A DNA stretch of 64,000 nt from the NCBI RefSeq assembly GCF_047948215.1, contig NC_134455.1, forward strand, positions 74,549,689 through 74,613,688, read 5' to 3'. Made by a program: the position numbers and the translations under genes. Positions 35,696 through 48,891 of the stretch are shown piece after piece (position 1 is the first letter of the stretch; every line of letters begins with the position of its first letter). Origin of the DNA: Lycorma delicatula. Taxonomy: Eukaryota > Arthropoda > Insecta > Hemiptera > Fulgoridae. Below the pieces are notes generated by a model. The model searched no databases, had not been told where the DNA came from, and saw only the letters and a list, made by a program, of their open reading frames with translations.

Positions 35696-36334
35696 TTGCA
35701 ATCGGGTTTTAATAAACAACACATTTTGGCGTGATAATTCAATGATATAACGAACTACAGGTACACAGAACAATAGATCATAGCCGCAGAAACAATGATT
35801 TTTTTTTAGGCTTCTAATGAAGAAAGGTTAACAAGTATCCCATTTGAGGAAGAAATTTCATACGAATCGATTATCTTATTCAAAGCTAACAAATTTGAAT
35901 TCGGCTTTGGCTAATTATTATTTATTAAATAAGAATTTTTAATAACTCCAATTGTAATGAATGGTTTTATCGTTATAAATGAAAGAATTAAAGTTAGTTA
36001 AGCTTGTTGAAAAATACATCACTACCTTTCTTACCATTGGCTACTTACAAAATGACGTATTTTGCACAAACAAAATGAGGTATCTTATAATATATATTTG
36101 TTCGTGGCGGACGAAACCTTATTTTTGAATGAAATTTTACGCTTATAAACTTAGAATACTTACAAACAATTTTGAAAAAAATAATATTTTATTATTAGCT
36201 TATTTTATTGAAATTAACGTTTATAAACTATTTTATTTGAACTTAATAATTAAAAAAATTATTTGTATATATTTAAAAAAAATATAAAGCTTGTTTATTT
36301 TTAAAATTTTTGGTACGTTAAATTGTGTGCGAGT
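35696..36334. other. no gene seen
   Basis: AT-rich sequence between the LINE relic and the full-length SINE. No supported feature. Confidence 0.5.
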
Positions 36335-36351
36335 AGGTTATTCAAGGAAAA

Positions 36352-36647
36352 CCCACCGTGTTGGTCTAGTGGTTAACGCGTCTTCCCAAATCAGCGGATT
36401 TGGAAGTCGAGAGTTGCAGCGTTCAAGTCCTAGTAAAGCCAGATATTTTTACATGGATTTGAATACTAGATCGTGGATACCGGTGTTCTTTGATGGTTGG
36501 GTTTCAATTAACCACACATCTCAGGAATGGTCGAACTGAGAATGTACAAGACTACACTTCATTTACACTCATACATATCATCCTCATTCATCCTCTGAAG
36601 AATTATCTAAACGGTAGTTACCGGAGGCTAAACAGGAAAAAGAAAGA
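36352..36647 (+). mobile_element. full-length tRNA-derived SINE with 17-bp target duplication
   Basis: This 296-bp copy is bounded by an exact 17-bp duplication, AGGTTATTCAAGGAAAA, at 36335-36351 and 36648-36664. It contains an intact A box (TGGTCTAGTGG) and B box (GTTCAAGTCC) about 40 nt apart, so RNA polymerase III promotion is plausible. A tRNA-unrelated body carries GATTTGAATACTAGATCGTG and GGTTTCAATTAACC, and the tail is GGAGGCTAAACAGGAAAAAG. It is the best reference copy for the other seven or so members in the window (10895, 11231, 29161, 30322, 33711, 34389, 37783). Duplication length and an A-rich tail fit LINE-driven target-primed insertion. Confidence 0.93.
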
Positions 36648-36664
36648 AGGTTATTCAAGGAAAA

Positions 36665-37160
36665 AATGATTTACCACTTTACGGCAGTTAAGCTGAATCA
36701 TTCACATAACTAAAAATAAATTTACAGGAATAAACAGTCTGTACTAAATGCATATATACTGGGTGTGTGAGGTGCACGTGCGTGTGTTAAATCGTTAATC
36801 CTAGAATATCAAGATGGATTTATCATAAGAAAATAAAAACTTACGTTATCTCAGTTTACCTTTACCCTCGACAAAATAAATCCGTGGTTGCATTTGACGA
36901 CAGTTAGTTAACTTTGTTATTAGTATAAACTAAATAACTTGTTATTATGAATTATGTAACAGACTAAATACTAAGTTTACCTAGTTTACCAGGTAAGCCG
37001 TACTAAGTTTACCAGGTAGGCGTATACCTGCAACCAAGCTTGAGTTACTTATTTTCAGTTCGTAAGTTGTTAGTTTGTTGCTGCTGTAGAAAAGTAAGTT
37101 TTCTCCCGCTAATGGTCTTATAACTTAATTTAGATCTAATTTTTTTTTTTTTTTAATAAA
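36665..37160. other. no gene seen
   Basis: AT-rich. A short local duplication of CTAAGTTTACC/CCAGGTA(A/G) occurs near 36970-37025. No supported ORF. Confidence 0.5.
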
Positions 37161-37214
37161 ATCTGTGAAGAAATCTATATACTACAATAATAGTATATAG
37201 CTTTCTTCACAGAT
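37161..37214. repeat. 24-bp hairpin
   Basis: The arms ATCTGTGAAGAAATCTATAT plus ACTA (37161-37184) and their reverse complement (37191-37214) match at 23 of 24 positions around a 6-nt loop. The stem length of about 24 bp is in the range of a small pre-miRNA-like hairpin. The family, if any, is unknown, and a young short inverted duplication is just as likely. Confidence 0.6.
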
Positions 37215-37782
37215 AATAAAGAAATAAAAATTATTAAATAAAGATTAATTATTAAATTATTAATAAAGAAATAAAATTTAAAAAAATGAAAATAATCTTG
37301 CTAGAATATCTTATTGACCAAATTTCTCTATTTTGTCTTCTGTTCGCACTAAAAAAGATTTTTAGATATATTAATCTGTAAGTTTTAATCGTATATTTGT
37401 TTCTCATCCATTAAGATACTTAAATTATTTAAAATTCCATTGATATCTTTAATTCCAACAATCATTACAATTCCAAAAGATTCGTATAAATCTTGTAATT
37501 GCATTTGTGTCTTCTAATTTTAAATAAGGCTTACGATTTCTTAAAAGTACATTAGAAGTAGATTTATAAGGGATAGCTTTGTAAAACTTCTCATTTAATT
37601 TAGTAAATATAAAAAAAATATATGTTTTTTTAAATTTAAATAAATGTTGTCTTAAAAAATGTTATGTGACAATTTTTTAACTTTTCACTTATTTCTGATT
37701 GTGATATTGGATAAGTATGTAAGAAAACTAGACATAATTTGAAAAAAATGTTTTTTTTTTATTCGTCTAAAGCTACTTACCA
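37215..37782. other. no gene seen
   Basis: AT-rich with poly-A and poly-T runs. No supported feature. Confidence 0.5.
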
Positions 37783-38073
37783 ATCTCTCTTTTTCTGTTT
37801 AGCCTCCGGAACCACCGTAAGGTATTGTTTCAGAGGATGATTGAGGATGATATATATGAATGTAAATGAAGTGTAGTCTTTCACAGTCTTAGGTCGACCA
37901 TCCCTGAGATGTGTGGTTAATTGAAACCTAATCACCAAAGAACACCAGTATCCACGATCTAGGATTCAGATCCGCATAAAAGTAACTGTCTTACTAGGAT
38001 TTGAACCTTAGAACTCTCGACTAAATTTGCTGATTTGCGATAACGAGTTCACCACTAGACCAACCCGGTGGGG
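37783..38073 (-). repeat. tRNA-derived SINE, near full-length copy
   Basis: On the minus strand it begins CCCCACCGGGTTGGTCTAGTGG with an intact A box. It lost part of the AATCAGCTGATTTGG segment, keeps a recognisable B box (GGTTCAAATCC), the GTGGATACTGG and GGTTTCAATTAACC blocks, CATCCTCAATCATCC and the CCGGAGGCTAAACAG tail. No clean target duplication was found. Confidence 0.85.
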
Positions 38074-38171
38074 GAATATCTATCAGTGTAAACAATGATA
38101 TTAAAGTTATTAAAGAAGTTCTAGGTTATTTATTTTTCCTTTTTTTTACTTGTTACTTCTCGAATTTGATA

Positions 38172-39375
38172 TACAGAGTGATTCCAAATTGCACGGCAAT
38201 CTCTCGGGAGATGATTCTACAGCCAAAAATAAGGAAAAACGTTCGTATACGTAGGTCAGAAAACTGTTCGTTAGCGAGTTTTGGCTCGCGAAACATTTAT
38301 CCCTGCTTTCTGCTCCCTTTGTGAAGTTAAACGGTAATAAAAAATTCTAAGGGTACAAATCGAAGGGTAAATTATGGTTTTTGATCCAAGAAATTGAACA
38401 AAAATGATCCAAGATCTCTATCTAACTTAGGTTTTAAGAAAAACGGGGTAAAATACGAACGGTTTTTGTCGGAAAATACACTTTTTTAGTCTGGAATAAA
38501 ATAACTTTATTAATTTATCAATAAACAAATAAACTTTCTAATTGACGTAGAGAAATTTAATTCATAGAAAATTGATCCGGAAGTGAAATTGATCTGGATA
38601 ATTTTCCCGGTACTCACGCATAGCAGCCGATCCATTTCTATATACTTTAACGTAAATTAACTACAAGTCCGTCAACTATCCAAATGAAAACACATTTGTG
38701 GGGTCATCCATTGTGAATGACTGACCGAAAAATAATAGCGCAAACACTGCTCAAATGAATATTTAAATGCTATACGCTAAACTTGATTGTAGATTAGCTG
38801 TTATTGCTAACCTATGAAAAAATAAAAATTTTTAATATGTTTTAGAAAAATATCCTTCAGATTTATTTTTATAATTTTTAGCAGTTTGTATGTTAATTGT
38901 TCTGTTTAAAGTCGTATAACTTTATCGATCCGGTTTGTGTATTTTGTTTTTTTATTAAAAGTTGAACTTCTTAGATTTGTGTTTAATTTCAATAGACGTT
39001 ATTTACATCAATTTTCTCAGAATTAAGTTCTCTAGAATTATTTTTGTTATTGCTAAATTAACAAAGTTATTTTATTCCAAACCTAAAAAAGTGTATTTTC
39101 CGACAAAACCTTTTCCTGTTTATCCCCTTTTTTTAACCCTTACTAAGATAGAGGTCTGGGACTACTATTAGTAATTTTTTAAATCAAAAACCATAAGGCA
39201 GCACCAAATTTACCCCTCGATTTGTACCCCAAGAATTTTAGTACCGTTTAATTACACAAAGGGAGCAGGAAAAAGACTAAACGTTTCACGAGCCAAAACT
39301 TGCTAACGAACCGTTTTATATGACTACCAGACCTATGTGTATATGAACTTTTTTTCTTATTTTTCGTACTCGCAT
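38172..39375. mobile_element. large foldback element
   Basis: It has imperfect inverted arms of about 360 bp. The left arm (about 38212-38578) and right arm (about 38985-39375, inverted) share in mirrored order TTCGTTAGCGAGTTTTGGCT, CTGCTCCCTTTGTG, GGGTACAAATCGA, TTATGGTTTTTGAT, GTCGGAAAATACACTTTTTT and GGAATAAAATAACTTT. The left edge begins TACAGAGTGATTCC. The corresponding outer 40 bp of the right arm is missing. The 400-bp centre has no coding signal. It could be a deleted DNA transposon or a foldback MITE. Confidence 0.75.
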
Positions 39376-41040
39376 GTTTTTTAATGAGATATAAGCTGGA
39401 TGAAATGATTTAAAAAAAGGTATTATTATATAAAGGTATTACTATAAAGGCGTATTTTGTAATTGATTACAGAAATACAAATAATATATTTTTTAAAACT
39501 TGTTGAAACGTTTTTTTTTTGCAAGTAGTAATTGTCTTATTTGACTTAGAGTTTTGATACCGTATTAGTGAAAACAATTTTTTTCATAACTAGATCGGGA
39601 TTTTTTTTAAAGATCTTTTTACAATATTAATTTCAAAATATTTCTTAATTAATAAATTTTTTCGTGATTGAACTTAAATTATATCTTGCTTCATATTTAT
39701 TTATAAAAAAAATCCTCCTCTACGAATAATTTCATAATTTACACCTGTTATCTTACATATTTGTTAAGAAAACTTTGTTTGATTTTTAATGCCGCTTTTG
39801 AATCCCATAAATTTTAGATGTTTGTATCATTCGTAAAAGTATTTAATTTTTTTAAATTATTTCCGATTTAACCGTTTTTAACCGAAATTAAAATAGAAGC
39901 AGGATTCGAATTGACGCGCATTTTTTGTGTATATGAAACGTCTTACTCATGAAAATTGCACTGATCTTTATAGTTCTTTATTCTGTTGAGGAATTTTCTT
40001 TAAAGGGATTCTTCCAGATAAATACAGTGGTAGGTTTTTTAAACAAAAAATTGCATCCATGATTTAAAGAACTTTTTAAATATTTTTTTTTAACTTGTAA
40101 TTTCTTAGTAATGGATTGCTATAGCGTAATTAAATATATAGGCTTATGTCATTTTGATAATCAGTGTATTTTCACGCGAACTTCAAGAAAATCGATGAGA
40201 ATTTATGACAAAGAGGAATTATTCCAGTATTTCAGATCACATTAGGTCAAGCTTGATATATTAGTTATTCTACTTTTTGCGAACGACTTTTTTTTATTAA
40301 AGGTGTAATCGAAAAAGATTTAATCGAATAACATGTTCGAAGTGTTGTATTTATTCTTTTAATCTAGTTGTTTTTGTTGAATTTTATGTATTTATTTCAT
40401 ATCGTGCAATTGTGTTAAGTTGTTAGTTTTTATATAGTATATGAAAATCTGTATGCTTTGTTAAACGCCTTCTTTGAATCCCATCACACTATGAGTTGAA
40501 TTGCAATTCATGATTTGACGCATTGTCGTTCACGTATATAAAAAACACCTATAGGTACTTCGCACTATAACAATTCTAAATCGCATAGAAAAAGGGCAAA
40601 CGGACAAAGATAACTTACCGCAACATCCAAATTTTTCATTCTGCACATAAAAATCCGGATCTCAAAACACAAAAGACGATATAAAATCTATAAACACAAA
40701 TTTAATTTTGTCATTAAATTTGACAAAAATCACCGTATTAAAGGAGCGAACATAATATAGGTCGAGTATGTTGTTCTATACTTTAGTTAAGAATTTTCTA
40801 ATCTTTCTAAAACAGCTACTATTAGCAATATTATTTATCGGTAACTCCACTAAAGAATGTACTGATAATTTTCTCCGAAAGGTCTTTTTTAAAAAAAAGT
40901 CCGAGTGTAAAAAAAATGTTTTAACAAAGTTGTAATAATTTACGGCATTGGTTATTTATTATTATATAGTGGAAAAATAATGATACATAAAAATAAACCA
41001 AAAAATGTTTTAATAAATATTAAAAAAATTATATTTTTAA
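39376..41040. other. AT-rich sequence, no gene seen
   Basis: 1.7 kb of AT-rich DNA with poly-T runs and no supported ORF, repeat end or tRNA-like box. Confidence 0.5.
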
Positions 41041-41600
41041 ACTTTCATTGGCTCCTCTACCCCCAATATTGCCCCCAAATATTGTTTGGGGTCACTTGCA
41101 CTACTGTTAATGCCTAGGAAGGCATAAAAATATTCTGTCAAAAAATATGAAATAAAAAAAGTTAGCTTTTTCGATTTTTGGGAAGGGGAATTTTGGGGCT
41201 TTTTTAAATGGTGAGAAAAGCATGTACGCATGATCTGTGCTTAATATAAAGTTGGGTTATGTTTGCAAAATTTTGATAAAATTAACCCCAAAGAAACCAT
41301 CTACCTCACCCCTTGGAGATTTTGACCCCAAATTTTTATCAACAAATTACCCCATATACACGATTCTCTGTACAAAATTTCATAAAAATTGGTTTGTCCA
41401 GTCAAAATTTATTAAGCTTCAAACACGCCAACAAACGTATGTCCCACTTTTTTGTTTTTGGATCCCCGGGTCGCGAAACGTCGATAAATTTATAAAAAAC
41501 CATACCCAATTTTTTGACTGCTTACCTGTCTTCTTTCTTGCAGCTAGATGTAAGACAGTTGCTCTAGTCGCAGCTAGTTCTCTAGAACTATGATACCTGG
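41041..41600. repeat. probable interspersed repeat, unclassified
   Basis: The stretch is less AT-rich and carries the phrase ACAAAATTTCATAAAAATTGG, similar in wording to a phrase at about 47110-47135 (AAGTTTTGTAAAAATTGGTT). Readings on both strands (41037-41231 minus; 41237-41593 plus) show no domain. It is probably a transposon fragment, but no terminal repeats were identified. Confidence 0.35.
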
Positions 41601-42197
41601 AAAGTAAAATTATAATATTTCAAGTGTTATTGTGTTTCATCATACTTTCCACCAACAGCATTTTCATCGCGGGTGGCCTTATTTATGTTTTATTTTTTTA
41701 TAGGCCTATCGGAATGCTTTTATAAAAAGAAAAAAAAATGTATTATAAAAATAAAAATTAACAACGAATCTTACTAAACAGAAAAAAGTGTAATTCTCTA
41801 AAATTTTAATTTCTCCAATCAATTTCAAATTAACGGTTGGTAAGTTGTTTAATTTAGCATTAATGTCGGGAAGTAAAAATTTAAAGAATTTATTACTATC
41901 ATCTTATACTTTTATTAGGTTTTTTGAAATCTGTTAAATTAATTTAAAAAAAAATTATATTACACATATTTAATATATATATTATGGAAAAACTTAGTTA
42001 AATCACCTGAGAATTTAATTTACGACTTATAAGACTATGCGATCATGTTTGTTTCACTTGTCATGTAGCTCTCTTCATTAATTATAAGTACAAGATCGTT
42101 TTTCTTTTGATCTTATTGATAAAAAGAAGAAAGTTATAATAGAAAAATAAAAGTTTTCTTTAACATGAAATTATGACTAATTCCAAAAATTGATAAT
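41601..42197. other. no gene seen
   Basis: AT-rich DNA with no supported feature. Confidence 0.5.
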
Positions 42198-42272
42198 TTC
42201 CGTGGCAGAGTGGTAACGCCTCGGTTTTATATCCGCGGGTGCCGGGTTCGAATCCTGGTCAGGCATGAGATT
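42198..42272 (+). repeat. tRNA-like SINE head with intact A and B boxes
   Basis: TGGCAGAGTGG (42203-42213) fits the A-box consensus exactly, and GTTCGAATC (42246-42254) fits the B box, with about 33 nt between them. The T-arm-like CCGGGTTCGAATCCTGG can pair. However the 3' TCAGGCA stretch does not pair with the 5' sequence, so an acceptor stem is lacking and this is not called a true tRNA gene. The following ATGAGATTTTTC is typical of SINEs of this class. It is different from the CCCGCCGGG SINE at 36352. Confidence 0.65.
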
Positions 42273-42755
42273 TTTCAATCAAACAGAATTATCTGACTAT
42301 TTAAAATAATTATTATAATTTTTAAACAAGTATTAAGGAATCCTTTTTCTGACAATTTTAAATATTTTTTATGTCATACGTTTTATGATTTTATCTACCA
42401 TATTACCACTTTCTACTGACCTTACTTCAGTGATAATTTAATTACGAAATTTTTGGAAAATATATTTTCACTCTCTTTTTTCTAATGAAAAGCTGTATTT
42501 CATATCAAATTGTTGAATTACCCAATTGTCATTGTTTTAGGCAATAATTAGATTTTCTGCTCTCCCTAAAATCGAACAAAACATTTTACCCTACACTTGA
42601 TAGGTTTATGAGGTTAAATTCATTGAGGGTAAAGTTGGAATTCATTGTTTAGGATATTTGCGTAAAATAATGGGTTGAGAACTACTTATTACCGAATAGA
42701 TTATTAGTAGACCTGAAATTTCTTAATATTTAATTAATAAAAAAATAATAAATAT
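42273..42755. other. no gene seen
   Basis: AT-rich. No supported ORF. Some of it may be SINE body, but I have no second copy to compare. Confidence 0.4.
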
Positions 42756-43630
42756 TTGCTCCTCTGGTATTGTGATACTATACAGTACGTAAGAAAAGAT
42801 CTCTTATCTCTCCCTGGAATTAACATGTTACCAATTATATCCATCTGTAATACTCAAATTAAATTCATTTGTAAACGAGTGGCTGAAATTAATATACCGT
42901 GGTTAACAGTGCACGATCATATTAAAAAAAAATTTTAATGTGAACCATTTCGACTCACTTTTGTGAATGAATTGTCTGACGGAGACGTGGAACAGAGTGG
43001 TGAAGCCGGTAGTACCTTTATTAATTTCTAAATATGTTGTCCTGTTCGAGTGTTCTTTTCTCTAAATGTCCAATTTATTGCAGTTCACAAGCCAGGAATG
43101 TAGTTTTCCTGGGAAGGAGAATCCTCATTTTATGCGTGAGTCTGAAAGGAATTCACCACGTCATGATGTGGGCCGGGATGAAATCGTGATAGTTTTTCGG
43201 ACAAAATTTTTTTTGAAGAGTACATGCATGCTTAACCTTATTTTTAAATCTTGGAAAGATAGTTAATATCTTGATTTCAAAATAAGGATATCATGAACAC
43301 GTCTGATTACAACAAGATGGGACTCCAGCTCATTTTCGTCTTCGAATTAACGATTTCCTAAATCATCCGATTTCCGGTAGTTTACAGATTTTACCTGCCC
43401 CTTACAGTAGTCATCAGGAAGCTCAAACCTTACCGCACCCAAAAATTAATTGTGGGGAATAATAATATATGTATTTCAACAAAGGTACGTAACAAATTAA
43501 TTATTACGTAACATTGTGGAAGAAGTCTTCCAAACCATAACTCCGGGTCACGTCAAAGAAGACATGGAGTTGCATAGCTCTGTACGTTCAGCACGGTGGT
43601 GAAGACACAGATCTTTAAATAAATAATTCG
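42756..43630 (+). pseudogene. mariner-like transposase relic
   Basis: The plus-strand reading includes TVHDHIKKKF, then after a shift FVNELSDGDVEQSGEAGSTF. Further on the ENPH block appears as KENPHFMRESERNSPRHDVG. The second catalytic block, in another frame, reads QDGTPAHFRLRINDFLNH, and near the end VEEVFQTITPGHVKEDMEL and a GGEDTDL finish. This order matches a common insect mariner-like family with FVNELSDGDVE, VLFSDE, WAKENPHF, QQDGAPAHF and FQTITP blocks. The first aspartate is lost in a degraded stretch (43030-43080), the third block is scrambled or deleted, and there are many stops. It is an old, dead copy. No terminal repeats could be paired. Confidence 0.75.
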
Positions 43631-44474
43631 TAAGTACAAATATACATATATAAATGCTTAAAATATTTAATTACTCCACAATCTATATTTTTCTAGGTGT
43701 ACGGAGACCTCTCTGATACACTGTAGAATAGTCAAATTCATTGCATCAATTTGGATAACGTATAAAAAATGTATTTATTTTGAATTTTTTTTGGGTTGCG
43801 TTGATAAGTAGAATATAACATTTTTTACAAATAGATTAAATAAGATGAGAATCGACTTATTGTATTAAAATCTCTTTAATTATTAATTTATTTTTGTTTA
43901 TTTTAATGACTAATTAACTTAGCATTTATAGAAAAGTCCAGTATGTTTACTAGATACAAGTAATAATTATAGATTATCGTTAAGAAGGGCATTTTGTACA
44001 AAAATCTTTGCAAATTCTCGTCGTTTATTATTCCCAGTAAAACTGGAAAAGTGAGCATAAAAAACACTTACAAATTGTTGAATTTACATATTAAATTATT
44101 AATAAAGATTCATTTGATGTATCGTTTATAGTAAAATTAAAAGAAAGCAAGAAGTGATGTTGAGATGACGCTCCAAAGCGTACCATTTTATCGTTCCGTC
44201 AGAGTTTTGTATTAATATATATGGTATAAAAAAAATTATTACATATACCAGATTACATTACATTATTTTGATACCAGATTAATAAAATACTCATAGCATG
44301 AAAAAAAAGGGTTCAGACGTACTACGCGAGTAAAGTAAAAAATTTAAAAATTTGCACTAATAATCTTGAGTAATGTTCCATCATTGTTAATGACCTGTAC
44401 CTTCATTTGGTTGTTACTGTTTCTACACTGTGCGCGCGCGTGTATATATATATATTATATACACATATATAAAT
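43631..44474. other. no gene seen
   Basis: AT-rich flank of the first solo LTR, ending in a compound GC/TG/TA microsatellite (about 44430-44470). Confidence 0.5.
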
Positions 44475-44713
44475 TGTCACGTGTTCGCGGCTCGATCAGG
44501 ATATTGAGAGATTAACAACTGAACGTGTTTATATAATTACAATTTCTTGGTTTAAAATTATAAGTAAAACAAGACAGATCAGTAATAATGACAATAGTAA
44601 TAATAATAATCAGCGACAATAATAAACAACTCACAACAATTAGAATAATGACAACAATAAATAAACAAATAATGATCATAGTAATCACAACCACAATAAT
44701 AACAAAAATAGTA

Positions 44714-44748
<35 letters not shown>

Positions 44749-45518
44749 CAGTGGTTACACACAAAACAGAATTTAAAGTAATTGTCACGATTTATTCACA
44801 CTTAGATAAATAATAAAAACCGGAATTCAGTCCCATTGACAAAATATTAGCGTGACTGCTAGTCTTAACACTTTTAACCACTAGTCTTGTATTAACAACA
44901 ATAGTACAATAGATAAGCCAATTATAAAGTTCTTGCACTGCAAATACCTTAGCTGCTCATATAAAAGTGCCCTAACGATTTATGAATGAAATTTAGTACA
45001 TTTTCTCTTTCCCTTATAGTCTTACAGTAACTCACCGAACCATTTCTTGTTTTCGTGTACTGAAATTACTTTGACGTAACCTTAATCGCGTCGAAGTCGC
45101 ATAACAACTCCTTCTCTATCGTAGCACTCTCGCAGAACTGATCTCGCAGGCTGACGTCATAACGTCTCACCTACACTGATTCGCAGAACTGATTTTTAAC
45201 TGGTCTTTCCCGGAGTATTTATACTCCTACCCTCTTTACATGCCAGACAGGACCCAACTCGAAGCGTGAGAATGATCAACTGCCCTCACATTTCCCTGTG
45301 AAATTCCAAACCTTGGTCCGGTAACTCGTCTCACAGAACATTTTTTTAGTGTGTCAGTGGGCAATATTACAAAAGACGATTGTTGAACGGACCGTTACCG
45401 TTACTAAAAGGGTTTCTTTTAGCCCCTTTCTGGTTTGTTCCATTATTATATTTTCTACTACTTTCTTCTTAATTGGCAGGAATCCGTTACTCAGGTTCGT
45501 TATATCGGTCTTCTTGCA
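44475..45518 (-). mobile_element. solo LTR, copy 1
   Basis: On the minus strand it starts TGCAAGAAGACCG and ends CGCGAACACGTGACA, giving TG...CA ends and a length of 1044 bp. It is homologous in opposite orientation to the LTR at 47750-55085. Shared features in order are GAGTAACGGATTCCTG, a TATA box (45212-45227), TCAGT about 30 nt downstream, CAGTACACGAAAACAAGAAA, an AATAAA in GTGTGAATAAATCGTGAC, a (TTA)n-rich segment and the terminal AATCTCTCAATATCCTGATC. No internal retroelement region lies beside it. A direct target duplication was not evident: the flanks are AAAT and ATTT. Confidence 0.75.
45212..45227 (-). promoter_or_regulatory. TATA box inside a short palindrome, LTR copy 1
   Basis: On the LTR sense strand the sequence is GGAGTATAAATACTCC: a TATAAATA box flanked by GGAGTAT/ATACTCC inverted arms. 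A TCAGT initiator-like motif follows about 30 nt downstream. The same arrangement is preserved in the other LTR at 48044. Confidence 0.6.
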
Positions 45519-45561
45519 ATTTATATACGATAATAGATAATACGGTATAGATGATGATGAT

Positions 45562-47000
<1,439 letters not shown>

Positions 47001-47240
47001 CTTGAAAGCGTACCAAAAACCCAGGTTATTACCGCTAACTCCGGTTCCTGTGAATTGATTCGCTTGAAAATCAATAGGACTCTATGCCCTATACGTTTAC
47101 ATCACCCCGCCAAGTTTTGTAAAAATTGGTTGAGATATGCATTCGGTAGAGTGGACAAAAAATCTTATACATACATATGTGTATAAACATTGCAGAATCG
47201 TCTTCAAGAAACTAAAAAGAATCGTCTTCAAAAAACTATG
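47001..47240. repeat. probable interspersed repeat fragment, unclassified
   Basis: A less AT-rich island including CCCTATACGTTTACATCACC and an AAAAATTGGTTGAGATATGC phrase. The second recalls wording in the fragment at 41041-41600 and elsewhere (AAAATTGG). It is non-coding. Boundaries are unknown. Confidence 0.35.
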
Positions 47241-47749
47241 ATACCCTCCTCACCAATAACCACTTATAAAATCAGACCGGGCTAAGAAGCGATTTCTAAA
47301 ATTCTTTGGAAATCTGCTAAAAAAATAATATTTATTGTATTATTGTTAAAGTATTTAAGTTTCTCGGTTAGAATATCAACGTTTAATAAATAAAAAAATA
47401 TTTTTAGTAGCATATAATTAAACATTTAATTTAGAATTTATTTAAATATTACCTATGACAATATAAATAAAAGTATTTTGTATGCTTCACTAGTGCTACA
47501 TAGGCTTTGTATAGCAGTTGATAAGCATTAAACCAATCTTATCCCTTACTGTAATTTATTTTAAGAAAACAAAAGGAAATGTAAATAAATTGCTCCCATA
47601 GAATGACAAAAAAGCTGAAAATGTATTCCAAAATGGATACTGTAATATATCGTCTGTACGATAACTGTGACTAAAGATTGTTATTGTAGATTCTTATTTG
47701 AATCGAAACTTATGAACTTGTTTAAAAAAAGTTCATAAAAGTAACATAT
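47241..47749. other. no gene seen
   Basis: AT-rich flank of the second solo LTR. No supported feature. Confidence 0.5.
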
Positions 47750-48043
47750 TGTAACAAGACCGGTACAACGGGCTTGAGTAACAGATTCCTGTCAATTAAG
47801 ATGAATGTAGTAGAAATATAATAATGGTAGGAATCCAGAAAGTGGCTAAATGGAACCTTTTTAGAAAAGGTAACAGATTCGTTTAACAATAATCCTTTGT
47901 AATACTGCCTCCTGACACACCTAAACATATGTTTTTCCGTGACAAGAGTTACCGGAACAGGGTAGGACTTCATGGGAGTATGTGAGGGTGAACGATCATT
48001 CTCACGTTTTGAGTTGGGTTCGGTCCGACAGGTAAAGAGGATA

Positions 48044-48083
48044 GGAGTATAAATACTCCGGGGAAGACCAGTTGACAATCAGT
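48044..48083 (+). promoter_or_regulatory. LTR core promoter: TATA palindrome plus initiator
   Basis: GGAGTATAAATACTCC (48044-48059) holds TATAAATA within inverted arms. TCAGT at 48079-48083 lies about 31 nt downstream of the TATA start, the expected place for an arthropod initiator. Both parts are conserved in LTR copy 1 despite divergence between them. Confidence 0.6.
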
Positions 48084-48891
48084 CTCAGTGAGATATTATG
48101 GTGTCAGTCTGTAAGATAAGAGTCTGTGAAATCATTTCTGCGAGATGTGAGTCTGTGAGAGTGCTACAATAGAGGAGTTATTATGCGAGTTCAACGCGGT
48201 TAAGGTGACATCACAAGTAATTTCAGTACACGAAAACAAGAAATGGCTCGGTGAATTACTGTAAGACTATATGTGAAAGAGATAATGAACTAAATTTCAT
48301 TCATAAATTGTTGGGGTAGTGTTATTTCTGAACAGCAAAGGTTTTTGCAGTATAAAAACTTTATACTTGTCTTATCTATTGTACTGTTGTTGTTAATACA
48401 AGACTAATAATTAAAAGTGTTAAGAATAAGGATCATGCTAATGTCATTTGTCAATGGAACTGACTTCTGCTTTTCATTATTTATTTAGGTGTGAATAAAT
48501 CCTGACGATTACTTTAAATTCTGTATGTGTGTAATCACTGTCTATTATTATTACTATTATTATTGTTGTGTCTGTGGTATTTTTTTATTAGTGACGTTTA
48601 TTATTATTGTTTGCTGTTGCCAACATTGGTATTATTCTAATTATTATTGTGTGTTGTTTATTATTGTTGCTTATTATTATTACTACTATTATTTTTTTGT
48701 GTTTTACGGGCATCGACTGCTAAGGTCATTAGCCCTCGTCACATTCTTAAAAAGAGGTTAGTATCACCATCATATGCAAGGGTGTAAAGGGCCCCGGTCT
48801 TAAACTTTGAGATAATATCTCAAAGAATATAAAAAGAAAATATAAGTCTTTACAATACCATTATCTCCTTCTACCTGTCTCATTTATTTGT

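Noticed and set aside
42198..42272. Possible functional tRNA gene
   Set aside because: A and B boxes are good, but no acceptor stem can be formed and similar heads occur as SINE parts. It is kept as a SINE head.
44475..44788. Tyr- and Ile-rich ORFs
   Set aside because: They are translations of the (TTA)n tract inside the LTR.
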